A stretch of DNA of 64,000 nt, from NCBI GenBank assembly GCA_963997925.1, contig CAXEOX010000001.1, forward strand, positions 1 through 64,000. Reading direction: 5' to 3'. Below are positions 26,086 through 35,046 of the stretch, one piece after another. Each line of letters begins with the position of its first letter. Position 1 is the stretch's first letter. A model generated the notes under the pieces. It was given only the letters and a program-made list of their open reading frames with translations. It was not told where the DNA came from and ran no database searches. Position numbers and translations under genes: made by a program. Origin of the DNA: UBA11650 sp963997925 (GTDB lineage Bacteria; Chloroflexota; Dehalococcoidia; Lucifugimonadales; UBA3495).

Positions 26086-27045
26086 ATGCCCGAACCCAAG
26101 CTGACCCTAGCGGTGGAACACTACGACCGCCACATCCCATTGCTGGACCGAACGGTGAAGGCCGAAGGTATCCAGCTTGATGTCCGGCATGTCACCGTGG
26201 AGTCGGGCCGCCACGAGCGGATGTTGGACGGTTTGGAGTGGGACTGCGCCGAGCTCTCCCTGTCGTCCTACATCATGGCAATCACCCGGGGCGCGGCGCT
26301 GACCGCCATTCCAGTGTTCCCGCGCCGCCTGTTCAGCCAGTCACAGATGTACGTCAACACCGCCGCCGGTATCAGCGGGCCCCAAGACCTCATCGGCAAA
26401 AGGGTCGGTCTGCGCAGTTTCCAGACCACACTATCGGTGCTGGCCAAGGGCGACTTGCAGCACGAATACGGCATCCCCTTGGACCAGGTTAATTGGATCA
26501 CCAGCACCGATGAACCCGTATCGTTCCAGGCACCGGCTGGGGTTTCCATCGAACGGGCTCCCCAAGGGAACAATATAGAAACGATGCTGGTACAAGGCGA
26601 GATCGATGCCTACATGGTGCCCCGGATGCCCGTTCCCTTCGTTGCCGGAGCGCCCGAGGTAGGGCGTCTTTTTCAGGACTCCCGGTCCGAAGAGATTTCC
26701 TACTTCCAGCGCAACGGTTTCTACCCCATCATGCATCTGGTCGCCATCAAACAGGAAGTCGCCAACCAGCATCCCGAGGTCACTGCCGCTCTGTTCACCG
26801 CCTTTGAGCAAGCCAAAGAAACCGCCTTCCGGTTCTACGACGACCCAAACTGGAGCAGCATGGCCTGGGCGCCCCAACTGGCCCAAGAAGAGCAGCTAAT
26901 CATGGGCGGCGACACTTGGCCAAATGGGTTGGAAAAGAATCGAAGCAATCTGGAGCGGTTCATCCAGTACGAACTCGACCAGGGGCTGATCGACGGCCAC
27001 CTTGAGGTTGAAGACCTGTTCCACGCCAGCAGCCACCATCTGTAA
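26086..27045 (+). CDS. 4,5-dihydroxyphthalate decarboxylase-like / SBP-fold protein
   Basis: A 319-residue protein of the periplasmic-binding fold related to 4,5-dihydroxyphthalate decarboxylase and ABC substrate-binding proteins. It has no signal peptide (start MPEPKLTLAVEHYD), favouring a cytoplasmic enzyme. CAELSLSSYIMA, PVFPRRLFSQSQ and LIGKRVGLRSFQTT are typical. The neighbour 62 nt downstream is a dioxygenase beta subunit, which suits phthalate-type aromatic degradation. A ligand-binding role is the alternative. Confidence 0.82.
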   Translation: MPEPKLTLAVEHYDRHIPLLDRTVKAEGIQLDVRHVTVESGRHERMLDGLEWDCAELSLSSYIMAITRGAALTAIPVFPRRLFSQSQMYVNTAAGISGPQDLIGKRVGLRSFQTTLSVLAKGDLQHEYGIPLDQVNWITSTDEPVSFQAPAGVSIERAPQGNNIETMLVQGEIDAYMVPRMPVPFVAGAPEVGRLFQDSRSEEISYFQRNGFYPIMHLVAIKQEVANQHPEVTAALFTAFEQAKETAFRFYDDPNWSSMAWAPQLAQEEQLIMGGDTWPNGLEKNRSNLERFIQYELDQGLIDGHLEVEDLFHASSHHL

Positions 27046-27107
27046 ACCGGGAACCGGTGCCATCGCTTCTTCCCAAGACCCAATCTCCGGCTAGGATGTA
27101 ATCTGCC

Positions 27108-27650
27108 ATGCAAGACGACGTACTCCGCCAAGTGGAGCAGTTCCTATATCGGGAGGCCCGGCTGCTGGACTCCCGGCAGTTTCGCCGGTGGATAGACTTG
27201 CTGGCCGACGACCTTCGCTACTGGATCCCCATGCGCTCCAACCGATACTCCGCCGCCAGCAAGTCCATATCCATCCTAGACGGCTCCCGCTATGAGGAAG
27301 ACGACCTATCCAAAGAGAGCGATCAGGCGTTCATGGACGAGGACAAAGGCTCCCTGCGGCGGCGGGTAGATCGGTTGGACACCGGCATGGCCTGGGCGGA
27401 AGACCCCCCGTCCCGGACCCGCCATTTGATCTCTAATGTGGAAGTAGAGCCGGGAGAGAGAGAGTCGGAGGTAAAGGTCTACTCAAATTTCATCATGTAC
27501 CGCAGCAGAGGAGAAACCGAGGAGGATTTCTACGTAGGCAGCCGGGAGGACGTGCTGCGCAACGTAGATGGCAGTTGGCAGCTAGCCAGCCGGAAGATTG
27601 TCTTCGAACAGAACGTTCTCTCGGCGAAGAACCTAAGCAACTTCTTCTAA
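27108..27650 (+). CDS. Ring-hydroxylating dioxygenase beta subunit (orphan)
   Basis: A 180-residue NTF2-like small subunit of an aromatic ring-hydroxylating dioxygenase. QFLYREARLLDSRQFRRWIDLLADD is the typical N-terminus, and TRHLISNVEVEP, SNFIMYRSR and REDVLRNVDGSWQLASRKI follow. It structures the alpha3beta3 oxygenase. No alpha subunit adjoins it; the Rieske protein at 6897 is of a type that normally works without a beta subunit. The partner must be elsewhere or the protein acts otherwise. Confidence 0.88.
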   Translation: MQDDVLRQVEQFLYREARLLDSRQFRRWIDLLADDLRYWIPMRSNRYSAASKSISILDGSRYEEDDLSKESDQAFMDEDKGSLRRRVDRLDTGMAWAEDPPSRTRHLISNVEVEPGERESEVKVYSNFIMYRSRGETEEDFYVGSREDVLRNVDGSWQLASRKIVFEQNVLSAKNLSNFF

Positions 27651-27719
27651 CATACCCCCAGCCGGCCTCGTGGCCTGTACTTGGGGGAGAGTCTCCCTTA
27701 TCGCTCCGAGCACGTCACA

Positions 27720-27812
27720 TGTCATTCCGACCGCAGGGAGGAATCTGAGCATGTGGTGGTGTCGTCCATTCGAAACACCAGATTCCTCGTCGCTGCGCTC
27801 CTCGGAATGACA
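27720..27812. repeat. Dispersed inverted repeat C (TGTCATTCCGA ends)
   Basis: About 93 bp, ends TGTCATTCCGA and TCGGAATGACA with inner GGAATCT/AGATTCC arms. The same organisation is at 46227-46335. It lies in a 286-nt gap with no gene. Confidence 0.75.
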
Positions 27813-27872
27813 AGCTGCGATAACCAAGCCAACCCCACTAGAAATGTAACGCAGAACCCAGTCCCAAGAAAA

Positions 27873-27905
27873 AAGCCCCGCCCCGGAGATATCGGGACGG
27901 GGCTT
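27873..27905 (-). terminator. Intrinsic terminator of VOC gene
   Basis: AAGCCCCG pairs with CGGGGCTT, with a four-pair inner extension. Reading the minus strand, a T6 run follows. It ends the gene at 27937. Confidence 0.85.
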
Positions 27906-27936
27906 AAGTTCATCGCAGCCTAGCTACTGAGAGCGT

Positions 27937-28374
27937 CTAGCTCTGGGCGGGGGTCTTGGCCGGGGTCAGCTCATAAAGCTGGGTCCTGGCGCCGATCTGC
28001 TCGTCCCACCCGCGGTAGCGGATGTCCAACATGATGCCGTCGGGGTCGGCATACTTACGGTTCATTTCGCTGCTGTTGTCGCACTTTATAGACCCGGCTT
28101 TTTCTACGGCTTCGCAGGACTCTTCCAAGTCGTCTACGTAGAAGCCGATGTGGTCCACAGTGCCGGTGGCGCCGGGAGCCAAGGTAGTGGTAACGTCCGG
28201 ATTGCCAACCTTCAGGATAGCGAAATAGATGTATCCGTCGCTGAGCCATACGCCGTCCGCCCCGGTGTCTGCAGGCTCTCGACGCAGTTCTGCGAGTCCA
28301 AAGTTATCCATGTAGAATGCGGCCGTCTTCGCCGGGTCCTCGCTGGCTAGCGCGATATGCTTGATTCTTGCCAT
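27937..28374 (-). CDS. VOC family protein
   Basis: A 145-residue VOC protein. MARIKHIALASEDPAKTAAFYMDNFGL and TVDHIGFYVDDLEESCEA mark the two halves; DPDGIMLDIRY is the end of the fold with Asp at the usual Glu position. ATG 28374 follows GAGGAGG, whereas the 38-codon extension has no such site. It is possibly a dioxygenase or isomerase. It is followed by a strong terminator. Confidence 0.88.
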   Translation of the reverse strand: MARIKHIALASEDPAKTAAFYMDNFGLAELRREPADTGADGVWLSDGYIYFAILKVGNPDVTTTLAPGATGTVDHIGFYVDDLEESCEAVEKAGSIKCDNSSEMNRKYADPDGIMLDIRYRGWDEQIGARTQLYELTPAKTPAQS

Positions 28375-28510
28375 GATTCCTCCTCTATTTTGGCCCTTGG
28401 GGATTTCCTCGGTGTCTTCCAGGTGCAGGGGCATTTTAGCCCCACTTGTATTGTTGTGGATTGTAGACAGGCGTGCCTGCCCTGTCAATCAGGCGAGTGG
28501 CGCCGACAAG

Positions 28511-29443
28511 TTAAACCCGGCCCACCATGCTCTTCAGAAACTCCATGGTGCGAACCGCTGATGCCGACCGGTCGCTGCTGACCGGCAATATCGAGGCGAC
28601 AAAATCGGTGGCTCCGGCGCTGGCGAAGTCCCGCAACTGCTGCTCCACCTGAGCCTCGTTGCCGATAACCGCTACCTCAGATGGCCCCTCAACACCCTCG
28701 ATATCCAAAAGCCGCCGGTAGTTGGTTAGCTGGCCGTAGCGGTTGTAGGTCCGAGCGGCTCGCTCCCTGGCCTCGGAAGTATCGTCGGTCACCGCCACGG
28801 GGAGGGAGGCAATAACTCTAGGGCTGGGACGCCCCGCCGCTTCCGCCGCTTCCCGGATGCGGGGCGATACGTGAGACCCGATGGCCTTCACCCCGCCCAT
28901 CCAGGTCACCGTGCCATCCGCCATCTCCCCGGCCAAACGCAGCATCCGGGGAGCCAGAGCGGCGATTACGATGGGAAACGACGACGACCCTGGTACGTTA
29001 AGCTCGGCCTTAACCTGGAATGCCTGACCATCGAAGTCGGCGGAGCCATCCTCCACTAGGGAACGAACCACGGTCAGGTATTCGCGCATGTGCCGCAACG
29101 GGTGCTGGTAAGACAGACCCAACGTATCCTCGATGGATGGTTTGTGGGACAGACCCAACCCCAGCGTCAGCCGCCCCTGAGTTGCCGCCTGAGCCGTCAG
29201 GGCATGCTTAGTCATGGCCAGCGGATGGGTGGGAAAGGTGGGTATCACTGCCGTGCCCAGTTCGATTCGCTCGGTCTGTATACCCGCCAAGGAGATTATG
29301 GTCAGGGCGTCGTATCCGAAGCCGGACATCTGGGGAAACCAGACGCTGTCAAAGCCATCACTCTCGGCCTCAACCACCTGCCGCACCGTATCTTGAAGGG
29401 TCATGGCGTCCCGCCGGGCGCCGGGTAACAGACCTATGCGCAT
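28511..29443 (-). CDS. LLM-class (F420-dependent type) oxidoreductase
   Basis: A 310-residue luciferase-like TIM barrel. It starts MRIGLLPGARRDAMTL and shows GFDSVWFPQM, IELGTAVIPTFPTHPLAMTKHALTAQ, and RLTLGLGLSHKPSIEDTLG. These resemble F420-dependent methylene-tetrahydromethanopterin reductase-like enzymes of actinobacteria and Chloroflexota rather than FMN luciferases. The ATG at 29443 has GAGG 8 nt upstream. A relic follows directly upstream. Substrate unknown. Confidence 0.9.
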   Translation of the reverse strand: MRIGLLPGARRDAMTLQDTVRQVVEAESDGFDSVWFPQMSGFGYDALTIISLAGIQTERIELGTAVIPTFPTHPLAMTKHALTAQAATQGRLTLGLGLSHKPSIEDTLGLSYQHPLRHMREYLTVVRSLVEDGSADFDGQAFQVKAELNVPGSSSFPIVIAALAPRMLRLAGEMADGTVTWMGGVKAIGSHVSPRIREAAEAAGRPSPRVIASLPVAVTDDTSEARERAARTYNRYGQLTNYRRLLDIEGVEGPSEVAVIGNEAQVEQQLRDFASAGATDFVASILPVSSDRSASAVRTMEFLKSMVGRV

Positions 29444-29467
29444 CGTCACGTCCTCATACCGTAAAAG

Positions 29468-29608
29468 TTAGGCCTCACTTATCGCCCGTCTGGACAACAC
29501 CCGCTCCAACAACGGCCGCATCCCCAGTTCGCTGGAGATTGTCATGGACTCGTCCAGCAGGGTGATGGCTTTGGGTAAGCACCCAGCCTTGGCGTGGCAA
29601 TACGCCCA
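29468..29608 (-). pseudogene. Relic: C-terminal TPR tail of a cyclase/LuxR-type ATPase
   Basis: A 46-codon minus-strand stretch, open from TGA 29609-29611 to TAA 29468-29470, reads AITLLDESMTISSELGM then RPLLERVLSRRA. This pattern is typical of the extreme C-terminus of large TPR-containing AAA-type adenylate cyclases or LuxR regulators. There is no start codon and nothing upstream continues it, because the SDR gene occupies the adjoining space. It is a gene remnant. Confidence 0.6.
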
Positions 29609-29618
29609 TCACCTGCCC

Positions 29619-30371
29619 CTACTGAGCTGTAAATCCACCGTCCATCACCAGCTCACTGCCGGTGACGAAGGATGCTTCGTCCGAGGCTAAGTAGAGGACT
29701 CCGTAGGCAATCTCCTCGGGTTTGGCGGTGCGACCTAGGGGGGCACGTTCGTTGGCTTGTTTCTGGAGTTCCGGGTCGGAGAGGCGGTATTCGACCATCG
29801 GGGTGTCCACCGCGCCCGGATGCACCGAGTTGACCCGAATGCCTTCTTTGGCGTATTGGATGGCGGCCGACTTGGTGAATATCCGCACGGCCCCTTTAGA
29901 CGCGTTGTACACCGGGCTCGTGGAGGCTTGGCCAATCAGTCCGGATATGGAGGACGTGTTGACGATGGAGCCTCCTCCGGCCCGCCGCATCTCGGGAATG
30001 GCGGCTTTGGTGCCCAGGAAGACACCCTTGGCGTTGATGTCCATCACTCGGTCCCACTCTTCGACGGTGGTGTCTTCAAGGGTGCCTCTGGATAGCACTC
30101 CGGCGTTGTTCACCAGGATATCCAGCTTGCCGAAGCGGTTGACCGCAGTGGCCACGGCTTCTTGCCATGCCGCCTCGCTGGTAACGTCCAGCGGGACGAA
30201 GACGCACTCGCCGCCCGACTCGTTAATCTCGGCTTCGGTGCGGCGTCCTTCATATTCCAGGATGTCGCCGATGACCACCTTAGCCCCTTCGCTAGCGAAC
30301 AACTTTGCTTCCGCCGCGCCCATCCCCCTGGCTCCCCCGCTGATTAGCGCGACCTTGTTTTCCAGCCGCAT
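29619..30371 (-). CDS. Short-chain dehydrogenase/reductase (SDR)
   Basis: A 250-residue classical SDR. The cofactor motif is SGGARGMG (residues 11-18). DILEYEGRR after strand 2 favours NAD(H). NNAGVL is present, the catalytic Ser is in VNTSSISG, and the catalytic Tyr and Lys are in PVYNASKGA. The C-terminus ends in FVTGSELVMDGGF. ATG 30371 follows GGAGGAC. A 56-codon extension upstream is not credible. It is divergent from an amidohydrolase at 30553. Confidence 0.94.
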   Translation of the reverse strand: MRLENKVALISGGARGMGAAEAKLFASEGAKVVIGDILEYEGRRTEAEINESGGECVFVPLDVTSEAAWQEAVATAVNRFGKLDILVNNAGVLSRGTLEDTTVEEWDRVMDINAKGVFLGTKAAIPEMRRAGGGSIVNTSSISGLIGQASTSPVYNASKGAVRIFTKSAAIQYAKEGIRVNSVHPGAVDTPMVEYRLSDPELQKQANERAPLGRTAKPEEIAYGVLYLASDEASFVTGSELVMDGGFTAQ

Positions 30372-30552
30372 GTTTCTGTCCTCCGATCGGCTTATCTGGT
30401 TTATGCCGGGCGATTGTACCACCCAAATTGGGGGATTGAACCATAGAAAATCGTGGCCTAGCTTCGACGCAGGCCTGCTCGATCCGCGCCGGGCGTGATG
30501 TAGAATACCTTGATGAAATCCCATGGCGTGGGACGGCAATCAGGAGGTTCTT

Positions 30553-32103
30553 ATGGCTTATAGCCTGGTGCGCGGCAAGTACGTAATCTCTAAGGTGACC
30601 GGACCCAACTCCGCCGTAGTGATTTCCGACGGCGCAATACTACAACAAGACGGCCAGATCATAGAGGTTGGCGGCTACCAGGACCTCCGCTCCCGTTATC
30701 CCAACGAAGAGATTATCGGGTCTTCCAACTATGTGGTCATGCCGGGTTTGGTCAACGACCATTTCCATGTGGGCCTCACGCCCTTTCAGATGGGCGCCCC
30801 CGACCTGCCTTTGGAAATGTGGATGTTGGCCCGCATAGGCGCCAGGGCCATTGACCCCTACCTGGACCAGCTATACGGCGCAGTCCAGATGATTGAGTCG
30901 GGGACAACCACGGTGCAAGCGATTCACTCCGCCGGGCGAGGAGTGGCCCCGGTAGACATGGCGGTGGCCGACAAAGTAGTTAAAGCCTATCAAGACTCTG
31001 GGATGCGGGTCTCCTACGCTCCGTCCATCGCCGACCAGAACTCGATGGTGGCCGGGGCCGGCGGGGGCGAGGAAGATTTCGCGGCGCAGATGCCTGGCGA
31101 TCTGGCGGAACGATACCGGTCGTTCATGGCCCGCAGCTACTGGCCGGTGGCCGACGTGATGCCCATCCTGGAGGAGATTTGCTTCAAGTACGGCAACAAC
31201 CGCCACGAGCGAGTACAAGTTGTCATGGCGCCCAGCAATGTTCATCGATGCACCGACGAGATGTTGGTGGCCTTAAAGGATATGGCTACCCGCCACCAAA
31301 CAGGAATCCACATCCATCTGCAAGAAACGGTGTACCAAAAGCTGTTCGGCTTGCAGGCCTGGAACAAAACCCCACTGCAGCACTTGAACGACTTGGGGTT
31401 CCTGGGGCCTGAGATTACCTGCGGGCACAGCGTTTGGGCCACGGATGAGGACATCGCGTTGATGGCGGCAACTGGGACCAACGTGTGCCACAACGCCAGC
31501 TCCAACCTGCGCCTGCAAAGCGGCATCGCCCCCATCGGCAAGATTTTGGCGGCGGGCGTTAGGGTGGCCATGGGCAGCGATGAAGCGGGAATCAACGACG
31601 ACAAGGACCTGTTCCAAGAGATGCGCATGGTCTTAAAGCTGCATCGAGTCCCGGGCATCGAACACACCCCTCCTACTTCTTACCAAGTACTGGAGATGGC
31701 GACGGTGAACGGAGCCTACGCCAGTATGTTCGGCGACCGCATCGGCACCCTGGAGGCGGGCAAACGCGCGGATATGATTCTGCTGGACCTGCGGAACATC
31801 GAGGAGCCCTATCTGGACCCTGAAGTTCCAATGGTCGATGCCGTTGTCCACCGGGGCCGAAGCATAGACGTGGACACAGTTATCGTCGATGGCGAGGTCA
31901 TCATGCGGGATAGACAATTGACCAAGATAGACAAAGCGGGGTTATTCAAAGAATTAAAAGAGGCATTGGACCGGCCCCTTACGCCCCAGGAATTAGAACG
32001 CCGGGAGCTAAGCTGGCTGGTTGAACCCCACCTGCGCCAGTTTTACCAGGGGAGTATTCCCATGAACACAACGCCCCACACCAACTACAACGCTCAGTCT
32101 TGA
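30553..32103 (+). CDS. Amidohydrolase, SsnA/TrzA-AtzB deaminase type
   Basis: A 516-residue amidohydrolase with flanking beta-sandwich. Metal motifs: VNDHFHVGL, IHLQETVYQ, CGHSVW and GSDEAGINDDKDL. IESGTTTVQAIHS and CHNASSNLRLQSGIAP are typical of chloro- and amino-hydrolases acting on triazines, pyrimidines or guanidino compounds. A CAGGAGG site fixes ATG 30553. The C-terminal tail of about 20 residues is polar and Asn/Thr-rich. An MFS gene follows. Confidence 0.92.
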   Translation: MAYSLVRGKYVISKVTGPNSAVVISDGAILQQDGQIIEVGGYQDLRSRYPNEEIIGSSNYVVMPGLVNDHFHVGLTPFQMGAPDLPLEMWMLARIGARAIDPYLDQLYGAVQMIESGTTTVQAIHSAGRGVAPVDMAVADKVVKAYQDSGMRVSYAPSIADQNSMVAGAGGGEEDFAAQMPGDLAERYRSFMARSYWPVADVMPILEEICFKYGNNRHERVQVVMAPSNVHRCTDEMLVALKDMATRHQTGIHIHLQETVYQKLFGLQAWNKTPLQHLNDLGFLGPEITCGHSVWATDEDIALMAATGTNVCHNASSNLRLQSGIAPIGKILAAGVRVAMGSDEAGINDDKDLFQEMRMVLKLHRVPGIEHTPPTSYQVLEMATVNGAYASMFGDRIGTLEAGKRADMILLDLRNIEEPYLDPEVPMVDAVVHRGRSIDVDTVIVDGEVIMRDRQLTKIDKAGLFKELKEALDRPLTPQELERRELSWLVEPHLRQFYQGSIPMNTTPHTNYNAQS

Positions 32104-32323
32104 GCAGCTAACCCACATTGGCTTTCCGTGGCGGCTTGGACTCCGCAGCCGGACCCGTATATACTCCAAGCTCAACTCGGTGATACTACCCAACACATTG
32201 AATCACCTTGTGTGCCTGGTGATGTTCTCATATCGCCCGGTCCGTTCTTTCTGCCGATCACGGACATCACCTGCATCTCGAGTACGACCAGCCTACACAC
32301 AGGACGGGTCTTCAGAAGTTAAG

Positions 32324-33616
32324 TTGGCGTCTTTGGCAACAATCAGTCGTTACCTGCCCTCCTCCATGAGGTACGGGCAGTTTCGGTATTACTGGCTGGC
32401 CCTGCTGGCCGGCGTTACGGGCCATCAGATGCTGCTCCAGTTCACTCTGGGTTGGCTCATCTACCGAATGACCGGCGAACCCAGGTACATCGCTTACCTC
32501 GGGGTCGCCATCGCCATCCCCGCTTTGGCACTGAACCTCATCGGTGGGGTACTGGCCGACCGGTGGGAGCCCAAATACTTGGTGGCGGCCGCTCAGTCCG
32601 TTTCGGCGACTGTGGTAGTGGTGCTGGCTATCCTGGTCCTCAACGGGGACGTGAAAACGTGGCACATTCTGGCCGCCGGTGTAATTATAGGGGCCGTACA
32701 AGCCTTCGACGCGCCCAGCCGCTCCAGCATCTCGCCCCGTTTGGTGCGCACTGAACATATCGTCAACGCCGTGGCCATGGACTCCATAGTTTGGAACGTC
32801 GTACGGGTGCTGGCGCCGGCATTGGCCGGTATAATCATCGCCTGGCGGGACATTCCAACATCCATGTTCATCAGCGCCGCTTCTTTCTATCTGCTGGCAG
32901 CGGTTCTGACGATCTTAAGGCTGCGGCCCCGCCCTCCGGCCAAGGGTCGATTCGCCCCTCAGGTAGCCGAGAGCCTACGGTACGTGCGGCAACGTCCAGT
33001 TTTCTTCAACGTTATGCTCCTCACCTGCTGTAACAGCCTGTTCGGCATGTCTTACGTCTTCTTGATGCCCGTGTTTGCCAAAGACGTACTGGATGTTGGG
33101 GCTGAAAAGATTGGCTTGCTCCTAGGGGCCTCCGGAGTAGGCGCCATCATCGGCACATGGTACATCGGCAATCTCAAGGACGGCGCTCCCAAGGGCCAGT
33201 TGATTTTGGCCGGAGCGGCCTTATACGGGCTCACCCAGATCCTCTTCGCCATGGCGGCCTGGCAGGGTAGCTATACGGCATCCATGGCCATGCTGGTATT
33301 GGTAGGCGCGTCCAACTCCCTGTACCTCGTCGGAGGCCTCAGCACCATACAACAACTGGTCCCGGAACAGCTTCGGGGCCGGGTCATGGGACTCTACGGC
33401 ATAACCTGGAGTCTGGCCCCACTGGGAATGACACAGGGGGGAATGATTGCCCAATACATCGGCGCTCCCTGGGCGGTGGCTCTAGGGGCGATGGTCATGA
33501 TTGTGGTTTCAGGGTTAATGTACGTCCTGAGCCCCGACCTGAGAAATCTCAGAGCCGGAGCGGTTGAGCAACTACCTCCAACCCACGCGGTTTCAGTTGC
33601 CGATGATGACGATTAG
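32324..33616 (+). CDS. MFS transporter (EntS-like exporter family)
   Basis: About 430 residues, 12 hydrophobic segments. YGQFRYYWLALLAGVTG is the first helix, GGVLADRWEPKYLV motif A, and VPEQLRGRVMGLYG the motif of the second half. The start is unclear: TTG 32324 is chosen because it gives a short N-terminus; ATG 32366 is the alternative, and a 48-codon longer frame has poor sequence. It is a paralogue of the protein at 17736. Lying between an amidohydrolase and an asparaginase-like enzyme, it may export their products or substrate analogues. Confidence 0.85.
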   Translation: MASLATISRYLPSSMRYGQFRYYWLALLAGVTGHQMLLQFTLGWLIYRMTGEPRYIAYLGVAIAIPALALNLIGGVLADRWEPKYLVAAAQSVSATVVVVLAILVLNGDVKTWHILAAGVIIGAVQAFDAPSRSSISPRLVRTEHIVNAVAMDSIVWNVVRVLAPALAGIIIAWRDIPTSMFISAASFYLLAAVLTILRLRPRPPAKGRFAPQVAESLRYVRQRPVFFNVMLLTCCNSLFGMSYVFLMPVFAKDVLDVGAEKIGLLLGASGVGAIIGTWYIGNLKDGAPKGQLILAGAALYGLTQILFAMAAWQGSYTASMAMLVLVGASNSLYLVGGLSTIQQLVPEQLRGRVMGLYGITWSLAPLGMTQGGMIAQYIGAPWAVALGAMVMIVVSGLMYVLSPDLRNLRAGAVEQLPPTHAVSVADDDD

Positions 33617-33681
33617 CGGCTTCAACTTTTAGCGCTAAACAATATCCCCAAACGGGAATCTCAAGGATAGGACGGTACGAC

Positions 33682-35025
33682 GTGGCCTTACCGAAGATAG
33701 CGATAATCCCCACCGGCGGCACCATCCAGAACGGGCAACCCCTGGTCACATCCACCAAGGCAGGCGGCGCATTCAATCTGCTGAGACCCCAACGCCTTCA
33801 TGAATCCGTGTCAGTGAAGATCTCCAAGGAGGACCTGGACGGCAATCCGCTGTCCACCGGCGCCAATGAAGATCCCTATTGGAGCGTCACCCTCGACCCA
33901 TCCGACGGCCTCTACCTGCTGCCTCCCATGACGCCGGATAAATCCCCTCCCGAAGGATACGCAGCGGTCCACATGAACGCCCGCCGAATCATCGAGGAGA
34001 TAGACCGGTTCGGCTTGGACACTGCCGGACGTAACGGCTTATTAGCCAAGGCAGCCCAACTGGAGGTCAGGGAGATTATCGACCCTCACACGGGGCGGGA
34101 GCTGCGGGCTGGGGGACAGACGTTCAGCATGTTCGAGTTGGTCTTGATATCCAACGCCGTTAATGAAGCCCTGGCGGAAAGTGATACGACGGGATGCGTC
34201 ATCACCCACGGTACCTTCACAGCCGAAGAAACAGCCTGCTTCCTGCACTACACCGTCAATAGCGACAAGCCAGTTGTGGTGGCCGCCTCCCAGCGCCGCC
34301 ACAGCAGCATGGGCAACGACGGCGACTGGAACTTGGTCGACGCCGTCCGGGTGGCCACCCATCCCGATGCCAAAGGCCGGGGTGCCATGCTGGTGATGAA
34401 CGAAGAGATTATGTCCTCCCGTGAAGTCACGAAAACCAACCAACGGCCCGGCGGATTCGCCAGTTCGGGCGGCTCGGCGTCAGCCTTGGGGTCGGTAGAA
34501 AGCGACCAAGTAACCTTTTATTTCCGGCCGGAGCGCAAACATACCCTCTGGTCAGATGTGCGTGCCAATGGGCCTCTGCCTGAGGTGATGCCCAGAGTGG
34601 ACATCGTTAAGACCTACGCCGGGGCCGACGAGGTGCCCATCGCCGCCTTGATCGACCGGGCACTGAAAGAACGATCGACGCCGGACGCGCCACATAAGCA
34701 CGGCATCGTGGTGGAAGGGTTCGCCTACGATGGCAAGCCCCACCAATTCCAGATGCCCATCTTGCAGACAGCCATGTATCAACACGGTATCCCAGTGGCG
34801 GTGGCCAACCGTGGCGACCACGGCCGGGTGCCCAAGCTGGTGGATAACCCGTTCATCTCGTGCGACAACCTGATGGCGGTCAAGGCCAGGTTACTTTTGA
34901 TTTTGGCCCTCGAGAAGCTGGGAACGCTAACCCCCTTCGCTAATGTCAACAACCCATCCAGCGAAGACCGAGTGCGGTTGGAGCAAGAATTGTCGCGATA
35001 CCAGGAAATCTTCGATACCCACTAG
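33682..35025 (+). CDS. Asparaginase-family protein with altered active site
   Basis: A 447-residue protein with the asparaginase/glutaminase fold in its first two thirds. The nucleophile motif is TGGTI (PTGGTIQNG) and the second motif is HGTFTAEET, where the family has HGTDT. The Asp that binds the substrate amino group is Phe here. DAKGRG supplies the catalytic Lys and SGGSA an oxyanion-like turn. The C-terminal part is longer than in type II enzymes (usual about 330). GTG start after AAGGATAGGA. It probably acts on a related amide lacking the alpha-amino group. It is followed 21 nt later by an amidohydrolase. Confidence 0.85.
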   Translation: MALPKIAIIPTGGTIQNGQPLVTSTKAGGAFNLLRPQRLHESVSVKISKEDLDGNPLSTGANEDPYWSVTLDPSDGLYLLPPMTPDKSPPEGYAAVHMNARRIIEEIDRFGLDTAGRNGLLAKAAQLEVREIIDPHTGRELRAGGQTFSMFELVLISNAVNEALAESDTTGCVITHGTFTAEETACFLHYTVNSDKPVVVAASQRRHSSMGNDGDWNLVDAVRVATHPDAKGRGAMLVMNEEIMSSREVTKTNQRPGGFASSGGSASALGSVESDQVTFYFRPERKHTLWSDVRANGPLPEVMPRVDIVKTYAGADEVPIAALIDRALKERSTPDAPHKHGIVVEGFAYDGKPHQFQMPILQTAMYQHGIPVAVANRGDHGRVPKLVDNPFISCDNLMAVKARLLLILALEKLGTLTPFANVNNPSSEDRVRLEQELSRYQEIFDTH

Positions 35026-35046
35026 AGTCCCAGAGGAGGGCCAACA

